A stretch of DNA of 60,881 bases from ZLKRG08 sp046048895 (GCA_046048895.1 JBJOFF010000006.1:1-60881); one strand, 5' to 3'. Shown: positions 38,030 to 47,045, counted from the stretch's first letter. Notes: generated by a model from the sequence alone, not told the origin. Numbers and translations are program-made.

Positions 38030-40141
38030 TTAGCGGTTAACCAGCCAAACCTGAAGCGAATGTGGTGAAACTTGGACTTTATCGCCCGGAGCTGCCAACG
38101 CTGGGTTGTAGGTTGCAGTTGTCTGATACGAATCAAAAATGCAACGCATATTCTGACCCCAAGCAGCGTTTGGCAAAGTAAAAGTGGTCTCTTCACCGAA
38201 AGAATTCATCAGCAAAACTAGACCATTTTTTGGTCCGGCTTCGAAAAACACAGTCAAAGACCTTTTATCACCATCTGACCAATGTTGATCATTCATTTCA
38301 TTTCCAGAGAGACTAAACCAAGCTATATCTTTTCGTTCAGTTCCGAAATCAACTCGACCAGTAAAAAATTCTGAAGTGATATCTGAAAGATAAGTTTTTC
38401 GAATCCGGATTAATTCTATAAAGGCATCCTGCAAATCTTTTTTATCACCAGTCGGATTCCAATCTAGAGTCCAACCCCCAAACCAAGCAATCTCTTTATC
38501 CCAATTATCTCGATTTAAATCAATAGGTACTGTGAAAGCATTATTTGATCCATATTGCGTACGACCAACTTCATCGCCCATCGTCACCATGGGCACACCT
38601 GACGAGAGCAGCAGAGTCGCCATCATTGATTTTTGTAATGACTGTCTGATTTCGTTTATCTTGAAATCATTTGTTGGGCCTTCATAACCAACATTCCAAG
38701 AACGATTAGTGTTGTTACCATCTCGATTATCTTCTTCGTTCGGCAAATTTCGTTTCTCGTGGTAGGTAACCAAATCATTCATGGTGAAACCATCATGCGC
38801 AGTGATAAAGTTGATGGAAGTAGTCGGACCACGGAAATAGAAAATATTGCTTGAACCAGAAATTGAAGATGCTAAAGCGCTAACACCTTCACCGTAGCCA
38901 CGGGCGATATCGCCTAGCCAGAATTGACGTACTGCATCTCGGTAATAGTCATTCCACTCGCGCCACGGATATTGAAATTCTCCGAGCGAATAACGTGAAA
39001 TATCCCAAGGCTCGGCGATCAACTTCATTTGACGCAGTACTGGGTCCGCTGAAATTGCCGCAAAAAGCGCAGAATCAATCATATTTCCGGTGCGATTCAG
39101 GGCGGGAGCTAAATCAAAACGAAAACCATCAACACCAATTACTTGGGTCCACCAACGAAGTGAATCAATTACTAGGCGTACGCCATGTGGTTTACCTGCC
39201 GAAAATGTATTGCCGCATCCTGTGTTATCAATGTAATGGTTGGTACCTCCATGGCGATACCAATTTCGATTATCAATCCCTTTAAAAGTTATGTGCGGTC
39301 CTCCCGGACCACCCTCTGCGGTGTGGTTGTAGACCACATCGAGAATAACTTCGATGCCATTTTCGTGTAATCGATCAATTGCTTCTTGAAGTTCTGTAAT
39401 CGGGTTATCTGTTGCAGCGTATGCACGATGTGGTGCCGAGAATGCAATTGCGTTATAACCCCAATGATTGCGGCGACCGCGTGCCCAAATTGCAGGCTCG
39501 GTTGCATGTTCATGAATCGGCAATAATTCGATGGCATTAACTCCGATGTGTTTTAAATAATCAATTGTTGATTGGTGTCCAAGTGCTTTATATGTTCCGC
39601 GTTCGTTTTCTGGAATATCTTGATTAGTCCAAGTAAGTCCCATGACATGGGCTTCGTAGATAACTAAATCCTGCCAATTAATATGTGGATGATTTACATG
39701 ACGCGGCGCATCATTAGTTACTACAGATAATGGAACGAATTTGGCAGAGTTGCGATCATCGATAACATTTGAATCTCCTGCACCATAACCATCTTCGGCC
39801 ACATGTCCATAAATTTCGGGAACATATGAAAGTTCGCCAGATAAGTGATGGGTATAGGGATCAATCAATAATTTATTTGGATTAAATCGAGAACCACGCT
39901 CAGGTTCCCACGGTCCGTAAACTCGAAAGCCGTAGCGCTGTCCGGGACGAACACCTTTTAAGTATCCGTGAAAAATTGGACCATTGCGGTGGGAGAGCGA
40001 GTAGCGAGTTTCAACCAGTTTGCCATTGACCTCATCAAAGAGGCAGAGCTCCACCGCATCAGCTGCTTCAGCCCAAATCGAGAAGTTGGTGCCCTCTTCG
40101 GTCGGGATTGCGCCCAAATATCGAGGATCCGCCTGAAGCAT
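38030..40141 (-). CDS. glgX: glycogen debranching enzyme (GlgX/TreX type)
   Basis: Hydrolyses alpha-1,6 branches of glycogen or limit dextrin. The 703-residue GH13 protein has an N-terminal CBM48-like domain (GTNFSIWAEAADAVELCLF; GYLKGVRPGQRYGFRVYGPW). The catalytic barrel shows DVVYNHTAEG, DGFRFDLA with the nucleophile Asp, LIAEPWDI with the acid Glu, and FITAHDGFTMNDLV with the third acidic residue. A C-terminal beta domain ends the protein. It implies glycogen storage or use. It is divergent from etfB and upstream of, but not obviously coupled with, the fab operon. Confidence 0.94.
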   Translation of the reverse strand: MLQADPRYLGAIPTEEGTNFSIWAEAADAVELCLFDEVNGKLVETRYSLSHRNGPIFHGYLKGVRPGQRYGFRVYGPWEPERGSRFNPNKLLIDPYTHHLSGELSYVPEIYGHVAEDGYGAGDSNVIDDRNSAKFVPLSVVTNDAPRHVNHPHINWQDLVIYEAHVMGLTWTNQDIPENERGTYKALGHQSTIDYLKHIGVNAIELLPIHEHATEPAIWARGRRNHWGYNAIAFSAPHRAYAATDNPITELQEAIDRLHENGIEVILDVVYNHTAEGGPGGPHITFKGIDNRNWYRHGGTNHYIDNTGCGNTFSAGKPHGVRLVIDSLRWWTQVIGVDGFRFDLAPALNRTGNMIDSALFAAISADPVLRQMKLIAEPWDISRYSLGEFQYPWREWNDYYRDAVRQFWLGDIARGYGEGVSALASSISGSSNIFYFRGPTTSINFITAHDGFTMNDLVTYHEKRNLPNEEDNRDGNNTNRSWNVGYEGPTNDFKINEIRQSLQKSMMATLLLSSGVPMVTMGDEVGRTQYGSNNAFTVPIDLNRDNWDKEIAWFGGWTLDWNPTGDKKDLQDAFIELIRIRKTYLSDITSEFFTGRVDFGTERKDIAWFSLSGNEMNDQHWSDGDKRSLTVFFEAGPKNGLVLLMNSFGEETTFTLPNAAWGQNMRCIFDSYQTTATYNPALAAPGDKVQVSPHSLQVWLVNR

Positions 40142-40209
40142 GGCGGTAAGTCTGCCCTGTAACTGGCTGAAACTAGGTAAATAACTAGTAAAGAAATGCT
40201 ACCCATGAG

Positions 40210-40215
40210 TAACAT
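40210..40215 (+). promoter_or_regulatory. -10 hexamer supporting the etfB GTG start
   Basis: TAACAT ends 7 nt before GTG 40223, where the EtfB family alignment begins. There is no Shine-Dalgarno before any of the candidate starts. Confidence 0.35.
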
Positions 40216-40222
40216 CTCCTTC

Positions 40223-40993
40223 GTGAAAATAGCTGTAACCGTAAAGCAAGTTCCAGACTCATGGGCTGAGAAAAAGTTAGTTAACGGGCGAGTGGACCGG
40301 GAAAACGTTGACGCAGTGCTAAATGATTTAGATGAATATGCAATCGAAGAGGCGCTTCGAATTTGCGAGGCCAATGGTGGCACCGTTGATGATGGTGGCG
40401 AACACACCATTACTTTAATTTCAATGGGACCAACCCGTGCTCAAGAATCGGTGCGCAAGGGTTTATCGATGGGTGCAACTAATGCGATTGTGATTACCGA
40501 TCCAGCGCTCGCAGGAGCGGATGCGATGGCGACATCAGAAGTATTAGCACAGGCAATATCTGATGGCGGATATGACTTTGTGATTAGTGGCGTTGAGAGT
40601 ACTGATGCTCGAATGAGCGTAGTGCCGGCGATGATTAGCGCTCGCTTAGGTCACGCACAATTAACTTTTGCAAATAAAGTCGAAGTAGATGTGGCTGCCA
40701 AGAAAATTTCCATTAATCGAATTACTGATTCTGGTCAGGTCGAGATGGAAGCGAATTTTCCAGTTGTGCTCTCTGTAGTTGAGAAAATTAACGAACCGCG
40801 TTATCCAGCTTTTAAAGGAATCATGGCCGCCAAGAAGAAAGAGATTGCAACTATCTCTTTGACTGCTCAATCCGGCACTGAAGTTATTGAAGCCACCGCA
40901 AAGCCACCAAGAGCCGCAGGTGTAAAGATTGAAGATGATGGAAGCGCAGCTGAGAAGTTAGTTAATTTCCTTGCAGAGAGGAAGTTGATATGA
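40223..40993 (+). CDS. etfB: electron transfer flavoprotein subunit beta
   Basis: Small subunit of ETF, which collects electrons from flavin dehydrogenases and binds AMP. The 256-residue protein starts VKIAVTVKQVPDSWAEKKL, the usual EtfB N-terminus, and has LNDLDEYAIEEALR, the AMP-site region LSMGATNAIVITDP and ESTDARMSVVPAMISARLG. GTG 40223 is chosen because it matches the family start and has TAACAT 7 nt upstream; ATGs at 40196 and 40205 would add 6-9 residues. It overlaps etfA by 4 nt. The sarcosine-dehydrogenase-like enzyme at 22580 is one plausible electron donor. Confidence 0.92.
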   Translation: MKIAVTVKQVPDSWAEKKLVNGRVDRENVDAVLNDLDEYAIEEALRICEANGGTVDDGGEHTITLISMGPTRAQESVRKGLSMGATNAIVITDPALAGADAMATSEVLAQAISDGGYDFVISGVESTDARMSVVPAMISARLGHAQLTFANKVEVDVAAKKISINRITDSGQVEMEANFPVVLSVVEKINEPRYPAFKGIMAAKKKEIATISLTAQSGTEVIEATAKPPRAAGVKIEDDGSAAEKLVNFLAERKLI

Positions 40994-41796
40994 GCAAAGT
41001 TTTAGTGGTAGCAGATAATGAGAAAGTAACAGCGGAATTAGTAAATGCGGCAGGCGATGCAACAGTTGTTGAATCTAAATCTGCTAAAGCGATTGCTGAG
41101 TATGCCAAGCAGAATAATTTTGATGCAGTTTTTGTAGCGGCAACAATGGATGGTAAAGAGCTAGCCGGAAGAATTGCGGTAGCTCTTGATTCTGGCATTA
41201 TTACCGATGCGATAGCTGTTGATAGAGATTTTGTTACTACTCAATCAATTTTTGGTGGCAGCTACACAGTGAAAGCAAAGGTCAGCAGAGGTATTCCAGT
41301 AATCACCCTTAGACCTAATTCGGTTGAACCAGCAGCAAACATTCCAGCGCCTATCAAATTAGAAGGCGAAGATAATTCATTAGTAACAATTAAGAGCGTA
41401 AAACCTAAAGTTAAAGGAGCTAGGCCAGAGCTCGCAGAAGCGAAGATTGTGGTTTCCGGTGGCCGCGGTATCGACGGAGATTGGTCCAACGTTGAGAAGT
41501 TTGCCGATTCATTGGGCGCCGCAATTGGAGCTTCACGTGCTGCCGTTGATGCAGGTTGGTGTAGCCATGAGATGCAGGTGGGCCAAACTGGCAAAACAGT
41601 TAGCCCTGATTTATATGTAGCGTGTGGAATTTCTGGCGCCATTCAACACAAAGCCGGAATGCAGACTTCAAAAAATATTGTGGTTATCAATAAAGATCCC
41701 GAAGCGCCACTCTTTGAAATTGCGGATTTTGGCATTGTTGGTGATTTAGCCAGCGTGCTAGCTAAGGCGAGCGAGCTTATAAACGCGCGCAAGTAG
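40990..41796 (+). CDS. etfA: electron transfer flavoprotein subunit alpha (compact)
   Basis: FAD-carrying subunit of ETF. The C-terminal FAD domain is well conserved: VVSGGRGI, GASRAAVDAGW, VGQTGKTVSPDLYVACGISGAIQHKAGM and IVVINKDPEAPLFEIADFGIVGDL. At 268 residues it is clearly shorter than the usual 310-330, the difference being in the N-terminal domain (about 130 residues here). The same compactness may be common in streamlined actinobacteria. It overlaps etfB by 4 nt and precedes the cysteine desulfurase gene by 17 nt. Confidence 0.94.
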   Translation: MSKVLVVADNEKVTAELVNAAGDATVVESKSAKAIAEYAKQNNFDAVFVAATMDGKELAGRIAVALDSGIITDAIAVDRDFVTTQSIFGGSYTVKAKVSRGIPVITLRPNSVEPAANIPAPIKLEGEDNSLVTIKSVKPKVKGARPELAEAKIVVSGGRGIDGDWSNVEKFADSLGAAIGASRAAVDAGWCSHEMQVGQTGKTVSPDLYVACGISGAIQHKAGMQTSKNIVVINKDPEAPLFEIADFGIVGDLASVLAKASELINARK

Positions 41797-41801
41797 ACAA
41801 G

Positions 41802-41807
41802 TAGAAT
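41802..41807 (+). promoter_or_regulatory. -10 hexamer of the cysteine desulfurase gene
   Basis: TAGAAT lies exactly 6 nt before ATG 41814, in the 17-nt gap after etfA. No Shine-Dalgarno is visible. It suggests an internal leaderless promoter for iscS-mnmA-ligA. Confidence 0.5.
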
Positions 41808-41813
41808 GGTCGA

Positions 41814-42926
41814 ATGGCAATCTACTTAGATCATGCGGCGACTACGCCCATCTCAGAAGTTTCGCTTGCCGAATTCAATAAACAACTTCAGCAAATCGGA
41901 AATCCTTCATCGCTTCATAATTTCGGACGCGAACAGCGCAGAGCTCTGGAAGAGGCGCGCGAAAAAATTGCGGCATTTATTGATTGCGCTCCAAGTGAAA
42001 TTATCTTCACCGCATCTGGTACTGAAGCAGATAACTTGGCAATTAAAGGTTTGTACTGGAAGTCCGGCAAAAAAGTAATTGTGATTTCTGGATTTGAGCA
42101 TAAGGCGGTACTTGAGCCAGCGGAATGGCTAGTTGAGAAAGAGGGTGCTGAGCTAATTCAAATTCCAATTACTAAAGAGGGAATTATTGATTTAGCTTTT
42201 CTAAAAGATTTAGTGGCAAAGCGCGGTTCAGAAATTGCACTTATTTCTGTGATGCATTCAAATAACGAAATCGGAGCGCTACAACCAATTTCGCAAGTAA
42301 TTGAAATTGCTGGAGAGATTCCAGTGCATTGCGATGCGGTGCAATCGTTGTTAAAAGTTCCGGTTACTTTTAAAGGTTTAACTGCGCTTTCTATTAGCGC
42401 TCATAAAGTAGGTGGACCTGTTGGAGTTGGGGCACTTGTTCTAAAGCGAGGGCTAGATATCCCTGCCTTATTGCATGGTGGCGGACAAGAGCGAGAGATC
42501 CGAAGCGGTACTTTAAATGCACCTGCAATATGCGCCTTTGCCGCAGCTTTAACTTCATACCCGTCTGAACAAGTTGCCAAACTTCGGGATCAATTAATTG
42601 ATGGCATCAAATCTTCAATTCCAGGAGCCTTAATTAATACTCCAACAATTTCGCTGCCAGGAATTGTTAACGTATCTTTTCCTGGTACCAAAGGCGAGAC
42701 CTTGCTGCTTTTAATGGATATGGAAGGCATAGCATGTTCAACTGGTTCCGCATGTAGTGCCGGAGTGCATCGACCAAGCCATGTACTAATTGCACTTGGC
42801 AGAAGTGAAGATGAGGCAATCGGTACTTTGCGTTTATCTCTTGGCGCATTAAGTACGCAAGCAGATGTGCAGCGAGTTCTTGAAGTTCTGCCAGGCGTTG
42901 TAGAAAAGGCACGGTTAGCTAAATGA
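41814..42926 (+). CDS. cysteine desulfurase (IscS/NifS type)
   Basis: PLP enzyme that takes sulfur from cysteine, here most likely for MnmA-dependent tRNA thiolation and possibly for Fe-S clusters. The 370-residue protein begins IYLDHAATTP, has FTASGTEADNLAIKG, the PLP lysine in SISAHKVGGPVG (about residue 197), GGGQEREIRSGTLN, and the active cysteine in ACSTGSACSAG near residue 310. Its stop overlaps the mnmA start by 4 nt, which supports the tRNA-thiolation role. Confidence 0.94.
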   Translation: MAIYLDHAATTPISEVSLAEFNKQLQQIGNPSSLHNFGREQRRALEEAREKIAAFIDCAPSEIIFTASGTEADNLAIKGLYWKSGKKVIVISGFEHKAVLEPAEWLVEKEGAELIQIPITKEGIIDLAFLKDLVAKRGSEIALISVMHSNNEIGALQPISQVIEIAGEIPVHCDAVQSLLKVPVTFKGLTALSISAHKVGGPVGVGALVLKRGLDIPALLHGGGQEREIRSGTLNAPAICAFAAALTSYPSEQVAKLRDQLIDGIKSSIPGALINTPTISLPGIVNVSFPGTKGETLLLLMDMEGIACSTGSACSAGVHRPSHVLIALGRSEDEAIGTLRLSLGALSTQADVQRVLEVLPGVVEKARLAK

Positions 42927-43996
42927 AGTTGATTGCCGCAATGTCCGGTGGTGTTGATTCTGCAGTAGCTGCAAGTCGCGCCGTAGAGGCTGGACATCAA
43001 GTTATTGGAGTGCACTTAGCGTTAGCTTCTAATCCGCAGAAGTACCGTTCTGGTGCGCGTGGATGTTGCACGATTGAGGATTCACATGATGCCCGTCGCG
43101 CTGCAGATGTAATTGGAATTCCTTTTTATATCTGGGACATGGCCGAAGAGTTTCACGACGGCGTTGTAGAGAATTTTCTATCTGAATACGCAGCTGGCAG
43201 AACGCCTAATCCTTGTTTGCGTTGCAACGAAAAAATTAAGTTTGCGGCAGTATTGGATCGCGCAAAAGCCATGGGTTTTGATGGGGTAGTAACCGGGCAT
43301 TATGCAAATATGCGAGAAAGTAATGGCGAACGAACTCTGCATCGCGCAATTGATAACAGCAAAGATCAATCCTACGTCTTAGCAGTTTTAAATCGAGAGC
43401 AACTTCAAGGAGCACATTTCCCTCTAGGTGACACCGAAAAAGTTGATATTCGAAAAGAAGCTGAAGCAAAAGGTTTAGCGGTCGCCAACAAGCCAGATAG
43501 CCATGACATCTGTTTTGTGCCAAGTGGCGATAATGCAGGTTGGTTGCGCGAAAGATTAGGCAGTGAAGTTGGGCCAATTGTTGATCAAGATGGAAAAGTA
43601 ATCGGTCAACATAAAGGTGCTTACACCTACACCATCGGCCAAAGAAAGGGGCTAGGCATAACTGTCCCGACTGTAGATGGAAACCCAAGATTTGTGTTAA
43701 AGATTGAACCGAAGAGCAATACCGTTGTCGTGGGTGCAAGAGAAGATTTAGCGGTGAATCGCATCGTTGGGGAAAAACCAGTTTGGTGTGGCCCAAATCC
43801 CGGTACCCAATGGCAGCAGGGTTTGGTTCAAGTTCGTGCACATGGCGTCGCACTTGAGTGCACTTATCGCGAAATTAATGATGGAATTGAAATTAATTTA
43901 GCGGAACCATTATTAGGTTTAGCCACCGGACAGGCAGCTGTCATATACGAAGGCGATCGAGTCGTTGGCTCTGCCACTATCTGTGAGACCGAATGA
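42923..43996 (+). CDS. mnmA: tRNA 2-thiouridylase MnmA
   Basis: Makes 2-thiouridine at the wobble position of tRNAs for Lys, Glu and Gln. The 357-residue protein has the ATP-pyrophosphatase loop AAMSGGVDSAVAA at the N-terminus, the first catalytic cysteine in PNPCLRCNEKIKF and the second in HDICFVPSGD, and the C-terminal beta domain with YTIGQRKGLGI. A CCTIEDSHDARRAAD segment near residue 50 fits the family. It overlaps the desulfurase upstream and ligA downstream by 4 nt each. Confidence 0.95.
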   Translation: MKLIAAMSGGVDSAVAASRAVEAGHQVIGVHLALASNPQKYRSGARGCCTIEDSHDARRAADVIGIPFYIWDMAEEFHDGVVENFLSEYAAGRTPNPCLRCNEKIKFAAVLDRAKAMGFDGVVTGHYANMRESNGERTLHRAIDNSKDQSYVLAVLNREQLQGAHFPLGDTEKVDIRKEAEAKGLAVANKPDSHDICFVPSGDNAGWLRERLGSEVGPIVDQDGKVIGQHKGAYTYTIGQRKGLGITVPTVDGNPRFVLKIEPKSNTVVVGAREDLAVNRIVGEKPVWCGPNPGTQWQQGLVQVRAHGVALECTYREINDGIEINLAEPLLGLATGQAAVIYEGDRVVGSATICETE

Positions 43997-46005
43997 ATCC
44001 TCGTCAAAGAATCGCAGAGTTAACTGATGAAATTCGCAATCATATTTTTAGATATTACGTTTTAGATAACCCGACAGTTACGGATGCGCAATTCGATAAA
44101 TTGATGCGCGAACTTGAAGCCATTGAGAAAGAACATCCAGAACTTCGTGCGGATGATTCACCAACTTTAGGAATTGGTGGTGGATTTGCGACAACTTTCG
44201 AACAAATAGATCACTTAGAGAAGATGATGAGCTTAGACAATGTCTTTGATAGCTCAGAGTTAAATGCATGGTTTGATCGAGTTGAGAAAGAAGTCGATGC
44301 GGCTAAGTGGCTATGTGAATTAAAGATTGATGGGCTAGCCATCAATTTGCGATACGAAAAAGGCCAACTTACCAAAGCCCTTACTCGCGGTAACGGAACT
44401 ACTGGAGAAGATGTCACACTAAATGTCAAAACTATAAAAAATCTGCCACATGAATTAAAAGGCAAGAAGGTGCCCGAACTTATTGAAGTTCGCGGAGAGG
44501 TTTACTTTCCGATTGTGGCGTTCAACGAATTAAATGCGGCACTTGAAGAATCTGGTAAGCCAACATTTGCCAATCCCAGAAATGCAGCAGCTGGATCGCT
44601 TCGTCAGAAAGATCCGAAAGTTACCGCATCTAGACCATTAAGCGTATTAGTTCATGGAATTGGCGCGACAGCAGCTAATTTTGCTAGCCAAAGCGATGCA
44701 TATGAACTGCTAAAGAGTTTTGGGCTTCCGACCAGTAAAGACTTCAAAGTTTTAAATTCCCGGAACGAAGTAGAGAAATTCATTCAAGATTTTGCCACAC
44801 ATCGTCATGATTTGGAGCATGAGATTGATGGCGTAGTAATAAAGGTAAATCAACTAGATTTGCAACGTAAATTAGGAGTAACTTCTCGTGCGCCTAAATG
44901 GGCGATCGCATATAAATATCCACCAGAGGAAGTTGTCACCAAGCTATTGGATATCCAAGTTTCAGTTGGACGCACTGGTCGAGTAACTCCCTTTGCAATT
45001 ATGGAACCAGTTTTAGTAGCCGGCTCAACTGTCACCCATGCAACGCTTCACAATTCACAAGAAGTTGAACGTAAAGGGGTCTTAATCGGGGATTACGTTG
45101 TGATTCGTAAGGCTGGCGATGTAATCCCAGAAGTACTTTCGGCAGTTACCGATAAGCGCACTGGCAAAGAGCGTAAATTTGTAATGCCAACCACTTGTCC
45201 GGATTGCGCAACAAAATTAGTCGAACAATCTGAAGGTGATGTGGATCTTCGTTGTCCCAATGCACAAAGTTGTCCAGCTCAATTACGTGAACGCCTTTAC
45301 TACATTGGTTCTCGCGCTGCGCTTGATATTGATGTTTTAGGTTATGAAGCAGCAAACGCGCTCTTAGATGCAAAGATCATCAAAGATGAATCAGAGCTCT
45401 TTGATTTAACTGAAGATAAATTAATGACTTCGCCATTCTTTACCAAGAAAGATGGCAGCGCAGGGGCAAATGTTAAAAAACTACTTGATGCCTTAGAGGT
45501 TGCAAAGACAAGGCCACTGTGGCGAGTAATAGTTTCGCTCTCAATTCGCCACGTCGGCCCAACGGCGGCACAAGCTCTAGCCACGCACTTTAGATCTATT
45601 GATGCCATTTCTAAGGCGCAATCCGAAGAACTTTCCCAAGTAGATGGTGTGGGTGGAGTAATTGCAGATTCGATTGTGGATTGGTTTAAAGTGCAATGGC
45701 ATCAGCAGATCATTAAAAAATGGAGCGCTGCCGGAGTATTAACAGAGTTAGTAGAAATTTCAGCTGCGCCGCAAACATTGGCCGGTTTAACATTTGTAGT
45801 TACCGGTAGCTTGGAATCTTTTACCCGCGATGGCATCAATGAAGTGATTGTCGCGCACGGTGGCAAGTCTGCGTCATCGGTATCTAAGAAGACTGACTAT
45901 GTCCTAGTCGGCGCAGAGCCAGGATCCAAGGCGCAAAAGGCGCAAGAGCTTGGTGTGAGCATTATCGATGAGGCGAAATTCAAAGAATTGCTAGCCGGCA
46001 AGTAG
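43993..46005 (+). CDS. ligA: NAD-dependent DNA ligase
   Basis: Seals nicks in replication and repair using NAD. The 670-residue protein has the adenylated Lys111 in CELKIDGLAINLR, TRGNGTTGEDVT, the EIDGVVIKVN motif and YKYPPEE. It continues through the OB domain (VGRTGRVTPFA), a four-cysteine zinc finger (CPDC...CPNAQSC), helix-hairpin-helix repeats and a C-terminal BRCT domain beginning TLAGLTFVVTGSLE. Length and domain order are normal. The small membrane gene and nadD follow. Confidence 0.97.
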   Translation: MNPRQRIAELTDEIRNHIFRYYVLDNPTVTDAQFDKLMRELEAIEKEHPELRADDSPTLGIGGGFATTFEQIDHLEKMMSLDNVFDSSELNAWFDRVEKEVDAAKWLCELKIDGLAINLRYEKGQLTKALTRGNGTTGEDVTLNVKTIKNLPHELKGKKVPELIEVRGEVYFPIVAFNELNAALEESGKPTFANPRNAAAGSLRQKDPKVTASRPLSVLVHGIGATAANFASQSDAYELLKSFGLPTSKDFKVLNSRNEVEKFIQDFATHRHDLEHEIDGVVIKVNQLDLQRKLGVTSRAPKWAIAYKYPPEEVVTKLLDIQVSVGRTGRVTPFAIMEPVLVAGSTVTHATLHNSQEVERKGVLIGDYVVIRKAGDVIPEVLSAVTDKRTGKERKFVMPTTCPDCATKLVEQSEGDVDLRCPNAQSCPAQLRERLYYIGSRAALDIDVLGYEAANALLDAKIIKDESELFDLTEDKLMTSPFFTKKDGSAGANVKKLLDALEVAKTRPLWRVIVSLSIRHVGPTAAQALATHFRSIDAISKAQSEELSQVDGVGGVIADSIVDWFKVQWHQQIIKKWSAAGVLTELVEISAAPQTLAGLTFVVTGSLESFTRDGINEVIVAHGGKSASSVSKKTDYVLVGAEPGSKAQKAQELGVSIIDEAKFKELLAGK

Positions 46006-46025
46006 CCTTGAAGTAGTATTTAGCC

Positions 46026-46142
46026 ATGTTCCATTTACAAGAAGCAGTTCGCGAACTGCCACAAGAACCAATTGTTTTCGGACTAACAGCGTTCGGAATT
46101 CTTAGCCTCCTCCTGTACTTAACTCTTCGCCTAGATCGATAG
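46026..46142 (+). CDS. 38-residue small membrane protein upstream of nadD
   Basis: ATG 46026 opens a 38-residue frame: polar N-terminus (FHLQEAVRELPQEP), one hydrophobic helix (about 16-33) and a basic end (LRLDR). The pattern of an ELP motif followed by a single membrane helix resembles unnamed small proteins that I recall upstream of nadD in other Actinobacteria, so it is probably a real gene. The function is unknown. It lies 20 nt after ligA, and its stop TAG is 2 nt before the first codon at which nadD could start. Confidence 0.6.
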   Translation: MFHLQEAVRELPQEPIVFGLTAFGILSLLLYLTLRLDR

Positions 46143-46144
46143 CC

Positions 46145-46696
46145 ATCGTTAAGAAGCTAGGTCTTTTCGGGGGAACTTTCGACCCGATACATAATGGTCA
46201 CCTGCGAGTAGTAGTTGAATTACTATCTCGAAATATTGTCGATGAGATTATTTTAATTCCATCAGGAGATCCACAACTTAGAGCAAGCGCACCAAAGGCA
46301 GATGGCGCAACTCGTTTAGAGATGTGCAAGTTGGCCATAATAGATTTACCGGCCGGAATCAAAGAGCGAGTAAGTGTCAGCGAGATTGAAATTAATCGAA
46401 GTGGCCCAAGTTATGCGATTGATACTGTCGAGGAATTTGAAAAGAGCGGCAAGGAACTTTTCTGGATTATCGGAAGCGATGCCTACTCCAAACTTGAAAA
46501 GTGGCATCGAGCTACAGAATTACAAGATAAAGTTAGTTTTATCGTGATTGATCGCCCAGGCGATAATGGCGAAGGTCTAGATATTGGAGCTTTAGAGATT
46601 TCTGCAACAGAAATTCGAAGCGATAGTCAGGTCAATGGCACTTCGCCTAGCGTGCGTAAGTTCATTGCCGAAAGGAAGATGTATGCCAGTCAGTGA
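46145..46696 (+). CDS. nadD: nicotinate-nucleotide adenylyltransferase, non-canonical start
   Basis: Adenylates nicotinate mononucleotide in NAD synthesis. The essential nucleotide-binding motif LFGGTFDPIHNGHL is present (46163-46204), then LIPSGDPQLR, RLEMCKLA, FWIIGSDAY and the C-terminal SATEIRS. All of the motif region lies upstream of the first in-frame ATG (46322). The frame is open back to 46106 without any ATG, GTG or TTG, so the best candidate start is ATC 46145 (ATC GTT AAG AAG CTA), 2 nt after the small membrane gene's stop. This gives 183 residues, a normal size. It overlaps rsfS by 14 nt. Confidence 0.88.
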   Translation: MVKKLGLFGGTFDPIHNGHLRVVVELLSRNIVDEIILIPSGDPQLRASAPKADGATRLEMCKLAIIDLPAGIKERVSVSEIEINRSGPSYAIDTVEEFEKSGKELFWIIGSDAYSKLEKWHRATELQDKVSFIVIDRPGDNGEGLDIGALEISATEIRSDSQVNGTSPSVRKFIAERKMYASQ

Positions 46697-47045
46697 TTTG
46701 GTTCGAAAGGAACTGGATGTCGCAGCACAAGCTGCAGTCAATAAACTCGGTAATGACTTGGTAGCAATAGATCTCTCTGAGCAGAGCTTGCTTTCGGAAG
46801 CTTTTCTCATTGTTTCAGGCAATAATCCAAAACAAGTCGAAGCAATTGCAGATGAGATCGAAGAGAAATTAAAGGCAATTAACGAAAAGCCAGTGCGTCG
46901 CGAAAATGGTGATGAATGGATTTTGATTGATTACTCAGATTTAGTTGTGCATATCCAGACCGATAACCTTCGTCGCTACTACATGTTAGATCGACTTTGG
47001 AATGATTGCCCGACAATTCCTTTACACGTAGATGAGCGCCGTTAA
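46683..47045 (+). CDS. rsfS: ribosomal silencing factor RsfS
   Basis: Binds ribosomal protein L14 and blocks subunit joining when nutrients are scarce. The 120-residue protein has the family pattern GNDLVAIDLSEQSLLSEAFLIVSGNNPKQVEAIADEIEE and WILIDYSDLVVHIQ, followed by RRYYMLDRLW. ATG 46683 is chosen because AAGGA lies about 6-10 nt upstream and the family starts there; an earlier ATG (46635) would run through nadD. It ends in TAATG overlapping the phosphatase start. nadD-rsfS is conserved across bacteria. Confidence 0.95.
   Translation: MPVSDLVRKELDVAAQAAVNKLGNDLVAIDLSEQSLLSEAFLIVSGNNPKQVEAIADEIEEKLKAINEKPVRRENGDEWILIDYSDLVVHIQTDNLRRYYMLDRLWNDCPTIPLHVDERR

Noticed and set aside
39958..40410. 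150-residue frame spanning the glgX/etfB gap on the minus strand
   Set aside because: It overlaps two conserved genes and is Ser-rich, as expected of an antisense shadow.
43236..43853. 205-residue open frame antisense to mnmA
   Set aside because: It mirrors a fully conserved gene, has biased low-complexity composition rich in Leu, His and Arg, and shows no recognisable domain.
46322..46696. nadD starting at ATG 46322
   Set aside because: It would remove the GGTFDPxHxGH motif required for catalysis, which is present in frame upstream.
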